A stretch of DNA of 8,678 bases, from assembly GCA_049682815.1 (NCBI GenBank), contig JBAUII010000026.1, positions 1 to 8,678 on the forward strand, in the 5' to 3' direction. The translations under genes were made by a program, and so were the position numbers. Each line of letters begins with the position of its first letter. Positions within the stretch are counted from its first letter, which is position 1. Positions 6,677-8,678 of this stretch are shown in pieces. The stretch comes from DASWID01 sp049682815. GTDB lineage: Bacteria; Desulfobacterota_D; UBA1144; Nemesobacterales; CSP1-2. The notes beneath the pieces are model-generated. The model was not told the origin of the DNA. It saw only the letters and a list, made by a program, of their open reading frames with translations, and made no database searches.

Positions 6677-7066
6677 TTAAGTAAATTTTAACCTCATTCC
6701 GATCAGATAGAGTATATCATCGAGCGTTATAATTCCGGTCAGTTCGCCCTTTTTATTAACGGTTGGGACCCTCCTGATGCCGTTATCTTGCATCACCTTT
6801 GCAAGGTCGGCAGCCCTTTGACTATCCTCCCCCGTAATAATGCTCGCAGTCATAACATCCTTTACTTTTGTCCTGTTTAGATCTGCTTTCCTGGATACAA
6901 CTCGCACCGTTATATCCCTATCAGTTAAAATCCCAATGGGCTTTTTATTCACTACCACCACAACGCAACCTACTCCATTCTTGTCCATAAGCTTGGCTGC
7001 TTTTACGACTGAATCATTAGGATTTGCAGTGATAACCCTCTTTTTTTTAATTTTTCTTATGTGCAT
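6677..7066 (-). CDS. CBS-pair domain protein
   Basis: This 129-residue protein is almost entirely one Bateman module: CBS1 at about residues 7-60 (ending GILTDRDI, 45-52) and CBS2 at about 70-127 (KDVMT at 69-73, then GIITLDDIL at 111-119). Such modules bind adenosine nucleotides (AMP, ATP, SAM, NADH) and report energy or redox state to partner proteins; there is no attached effector domain, so it would act as a free sensor in the cytoplasm. Its ATG lies three bases after the TGA of the oxidoreductase gene, and the ribosome-binding sequence (AGAGAAG) lies inside that gene's 3' end, so translation is probably coupled. The partner is unknown; the tight linkage suggests co-expression with the oxidoreductase, not proven interaction. 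The N-terminus is strongly basic (KIKKKR). Confidence 0.92.
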   Translation of the reverse strand: MHIRKIKKKRVITANPNDSVVKAAKLMDKNGVGCVVVVVNKKPIGILTDRDITVRVVSRKADLNRTKVKDVMTASIITGEDSQRAADLAKVMQDNGIRRVPTVNKKGELTGIITLDDILYLIGMRLKFT

Positions 7067-7069
7067 ATA

Positions 7070-8125
7070 TCACTTCTCTTTAAAATAAGGGATTATTTCT
7101 TTAGCATATGTATTAAGAGTTACCTCGGGGTCAGGACTAAATCTATAGAATAATACAAAGTGATTAACACCGCCATCGATAAACTTCTCTATCTTCTCAA
7201 TGCAATCCTTCTTTGAACCCGTAATCGTAAAATCCAATACCGCCTCCCGGGGAAAGAATTTACCTAATTCCCTGAACTTCTGCCGTCCAGCTTCATCTTG
7301 AGGAACGACGTTAAAGTAATTCAGGCCATGATACTCCTCGGGGATCTCAACGTCGTAGCCAGCCTTCTTTAACTGGTCCTGCATTATCAATACGTACTTA
7401 AAGGGCTCCAGCGTCTTATAAGCATCATCAACGCCCTTCCCGAGCGAGGTAAAGCTCCATAAACAAGCGTCAAAACTATCCAGGGAGCGGTCGGCTTTTT
7501 GTGAACTATCCTTAATCTGACTCAAGTATTCAGAATAAAGACCAGGAGTAAGATCGATAGGGAGCCACCCGTCAGCCATTTGACCGGTAAACTCCAGACC
7601 CTTTGGGGTATGAGTAGCCATATACATTGGGATTAGTTTTCTCTTGTAGGGTTTAACCTGAAGAAATGCGCTCTTAAGTTTATAAAATTTCCCATTGTAA
7701 TCGATGTGCCCCTCTTCCTGCCAAAGCTTTCTCATAATCTCCATTGATTCCCTCAGTCTGGATAAAGGCCTGTCCCATTTTATCCCGTAGGCATCCAGGT
7801 TCATTGACTCACCGACACCCATACACAGAGAGACCCTTCCCTTTGAAAGATGGTCGATTGTCGCAAGTCGTTGTGCAAATACGGCCGGATGCATTCTGTG
7901 TGGATCAGAAACCGTTCCAAGCGTGATGTTGCTTGTGATTCCCGCCGCAGCCGTTGCTATAGTCCATGCTTCGTGTGCCTCTGTGGGTGAGACGAAGACT
8001 ACGTGATCCGGATACCAGATACTATCAAAGCCAAGCTCATCAACCTTCTTAGAAAATTCCAGAAGTCCATTTAGATCGGCCCCTGGCATAGGGGCAGACA
8101 ATCCGAATTTTATCTCTTTTGCCAT
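7070..8125 (-). CDS. LLM-class flavin/F420-dependent oxidoreductase
   Basis: The 351-residue protein is a luciferase-like (bacterial luciferase superfamily) TIM-barrel oxidoreductase. It most resembles the F420-dependent group containing MER and F420-dependent glucose-6-phosphate dehydrogenase (FGD): YPDHVVF at 38-44, the TSNITLGT strand at 64-71, DPHRMHPAVFAQ at 74-85, the helix around IDHLSKGR, and GVGESMN at 103-109. His41 and Glu106 correspond, from memory of FGD, to its catalytic His40 and Glu109, while the FGD tryptophan after the His is not present, so a glucose-6-phosphate role is unlikely. The substrate is unknown, and FMN rather than F420 use cannot be excluded by eye. No signal peptide is seen. 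The start is supported by AGAGGTG five bases before ATG. It is the first gene of a two-gene unit with the CBS protein. Confidence 0.9.
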   Translation of the reverse strand: MAKEIKFGLSAPMPGADLNGLLEFSKKVDELGFDSIWYPDHVVFVSPTEAHEAWTIATAAAGITSNITLGTVSDPHRMHPAVFAQRLATIDHLSKGRVSLCMGVGESMNLDAYGIKWDRPLSRLRESMEIMRKLWQEEGHIDYNGKFYKLKSAFLQVKPYKRKLIPMYMATHTPKGLEFTGQMADGWLPIDLTPGLYSEYLSQIKDSSQKADRSLDSFDACLWSFTSLGKGVDDAYKTLEPFKYVLIMQDQLKKAGYDVEIPEEYHGLNYFNVVPQDEAGRQKFRELGKFFPREAVLDFTITGSKKDCIEKIEKFIDGGVNHFVLFYRFSPDPEVTLNTYAKEIIPYFKEK

Positions 8126-8147
8126 TTCTTCACCTCTTGATAGATTG

Positions 8148-8185
8148 ATAATGTCATTATAAACAAATTATGTTATGAAGCACAA
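8148..8185 (-). promoter_or_regulatory. Promoter and overlapping dyad before the LLM oxidoreductase operon
   Basis: On the minus strand a perfect TATAAT (8156-8161) is preceded at 18 bases by TTGTGC (8180-8185), a weak -35. Transcription would begin near 8149, about 24 bases before the ATG, enough for the AGAGGTG ribosome-binding site. A perfect dyad ATAATG-T-CATTAT (8148-8160) overlaps the -10 box and start point, where a repressor could bind; at 6 bp per arm and AT-rich it may be chance. Confidence 0.45.
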
Positions 8186-8479
8186 GTACCACGACAACGC
8201 GGCTATCTTATCAATCCACTTTTTTGGACTTAGAAGAGGAATTTTAAAGAGCAAACGATATCAGAGAAAAAGTCTTAAGGCGAAATAAGTAATAAGCAGG
8301 GCAAGCGCTGAGTAGGGCCGCGATTTGGAGGTCCGGATAATTGCCGCACATCGACGACCGTTAAACCCTGCCTTAAGGCCCGTCTCTGGTAAGTATGTAG
8401 ATATGATAGTTTTTTGCAATTAACAGAATGTGTGCGATACCTCGATACCAATCCCGTCCTTTGGTGAAAAATACCCGAT

Positions 8480-8492
8480 GTCCCTATTTCTT
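8480..8492. repeat. Possible solo copy of the palindromic element end
   Basis: GTCCCTATTTCTT differs at one position from GTCCCTATTTATT, the outer 13 bases of the right end of the element at 190-311. The similarity stops inward of this point and no partner end is found nearby. It could be a decayed remnant, but a 12-of-13 match in AT-rich DNA may also be chance. Confidence 0.3.
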
Positions 8493-8553
8493 AAAGGCCG
8501 TTGTATAATTCATTATTGGTACCTCAATCCACCTCAAAAGTGCTGGTTATTCC

Positions 8554-8573
8554 CTTCCCCCTTAAGGGGGAAG
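8554..8573. repeat. Perfect 20-bp palindrome
   Basis: CTTCCCCCTTAAGGGGGAAG is identical to its own reverse complement. It stands out by its runs of five C and five G in otherwise AT-rich DNA. It would form a stem only with a minimal loop, and there is no T-run after it, so it is not a typical terminator. Similar CCCCTTAAGGGG palindromes occur as dispersed intergenic repeats in several bacterial lineages (recalled, not searched). Confidence 0.6.
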
Positions 8574-8582
8574 TGTGCAGAC

Positions 8583-8621
8583 CGGAGACATGGGTTACAA
8601 ACGTTCGGAGACATAGGTAAC
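8583..8621. repeat. Tandem pair of 16-bp direct repeats, IS-end-like
   Basis: CGGAGACATGGGTTAC (8583-8598) recurs as CGGAGACATAGGTAAC (8606-8621), 14 of 16 identical, with a 23-base period. Repeated binding sites of this kind occur in the ends of some insertion sequences, and this motif is reminiscent of ends near integrase-core (IS481/IS3-like) transposases. No transposase is visible before the window ends, so this is an end fragment, a solo remnant, or an unrelated repeat. Confidence 0.45.
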
Positions 8622-8678
8622 ACTTTCTCATAATACTAAACCAACTTAATTTGAGCAATTTTTTGAGCACAAAAATAT

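Larger units (their letters stand above)
8126..8678. other. Gene-free right end with repeat debris
   Basis: About 550 bases hold no convincing gene. The left part is the oxidoreductase promoter region. The middle (about 8270-8400) is more GC-rich than its surroundings and has CTTAAGGC (8274-8281), repeated in inverted form as GCCTTAAG (8370-8377), plus GCAGGG (8296-8301) opposite CCCTGC (8366-8371). No known RNA is recognised there. The right part holds a solo element end, a 20-bp palindrome and a tandem repeat, each listed separately. The 67-codon frame at 8430-8633 runs through these repeats and is not credible as a protein gene. Confidence 0.55.

Noticed and set aside
8360..8366. GTTAAAC matching the integron attC core GTTRRRY
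   Set aside because: No matching inverse core RYYYAAC was found within 140 bases upstream, and there is no integrase or cassette array.
8276..8420. A minus-strand micro-ORF containing LPETG followed later by a hydrophobic tail, resembling a sortase signal
   Set aside because: The motif and the hydrophobic stretch are separated by more than 20 residues, there is no ATG or ribosome-binding site, and the frame opens just after a stop codon. It looks like chance.
8430..8633. 67-codon plus-strand ORF
   Set aside because: It runs straight through the palindrome and the tandem repeats, has no ribosome-binding site and no protein-like composition; its translation is that of repeat DNA.
8435..8669. 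Short direct repeats CGATACC (8435-8441, 8443-8449) and TTGAGCA (8651-8657, 8663-8669)
   Set aside because: Seven-base repeats with two copies each are expected by chance, and there is no array, so this is not a CRISPR or iteron cluster.

Overview
The window looks like a chromosomal segment of an uncultivated bacterium. The evidence is lipoprotein-type signal peptides, purine-rich Shine-Dalgarno sites before some genes, and sigma70-like promoter boxes. The composition is moderately AT-rich, with intergenic DNA clearly more AT-rich than the genes. The gene set (two-domain sulfurtransferase, ACT-containing threonine dehydratase, orphan oligopeptide-binding lipoprotein, F420-type luciferase-like oxidoreductase) would fit a Desulfobacterota-like or related lineage. 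Nothing here fixes the taxon, and that placement is inference.

Layout: bases 1-355 are non-coding and hold a roughly 122-bp palindromic element with 18-bp inverted ends (190-311). A rhodanese-type sulfurtransferase (356-1204, minus) follows. A divergent gap of 317 bases leads to a cysteine-rich lipoprotein of unrecognised family, built from two related halves (1522-2160, plus). It converges on threonine ammonia-lyase (2225-3427, minus). Upstream of that, on the same strand, is an exported alpha/beta hydrolase (3638-4597, minus), probably preceded by an 18-codon leader ORF. A divergent AT-rich gap holds a LacI/GalR-like operator palindrome and a promoter for an OppA-type solute-binding lipoprotein (5058-6665, plus). 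That gene converges, with 11 bases between, on a two-gene minus-strand operon: an F420-dependent-type LLM oxidoreductase (7070-8125) and a CBS-pair protein (6677-7066). The last 550 bases carry no convincing gene but do carry mobile-element-like debris: a single element end, a perfect 20-bp palindrome and a tandem pair of 16-bp repeats.

The genes do not form one pathway; this reads as ordinary housekeeping and accessory metabolism. I found no clear evidence of a new multi-gene system. The points most worth a second look are the internally duplicated cysteine-rich lipoprotein, the small palindromic element and its possible solo end in the last gap, the contrast between strong-SD genes and two genes with a -10 box almost on top of the start codon, and the leader ORF before the hydrolase.
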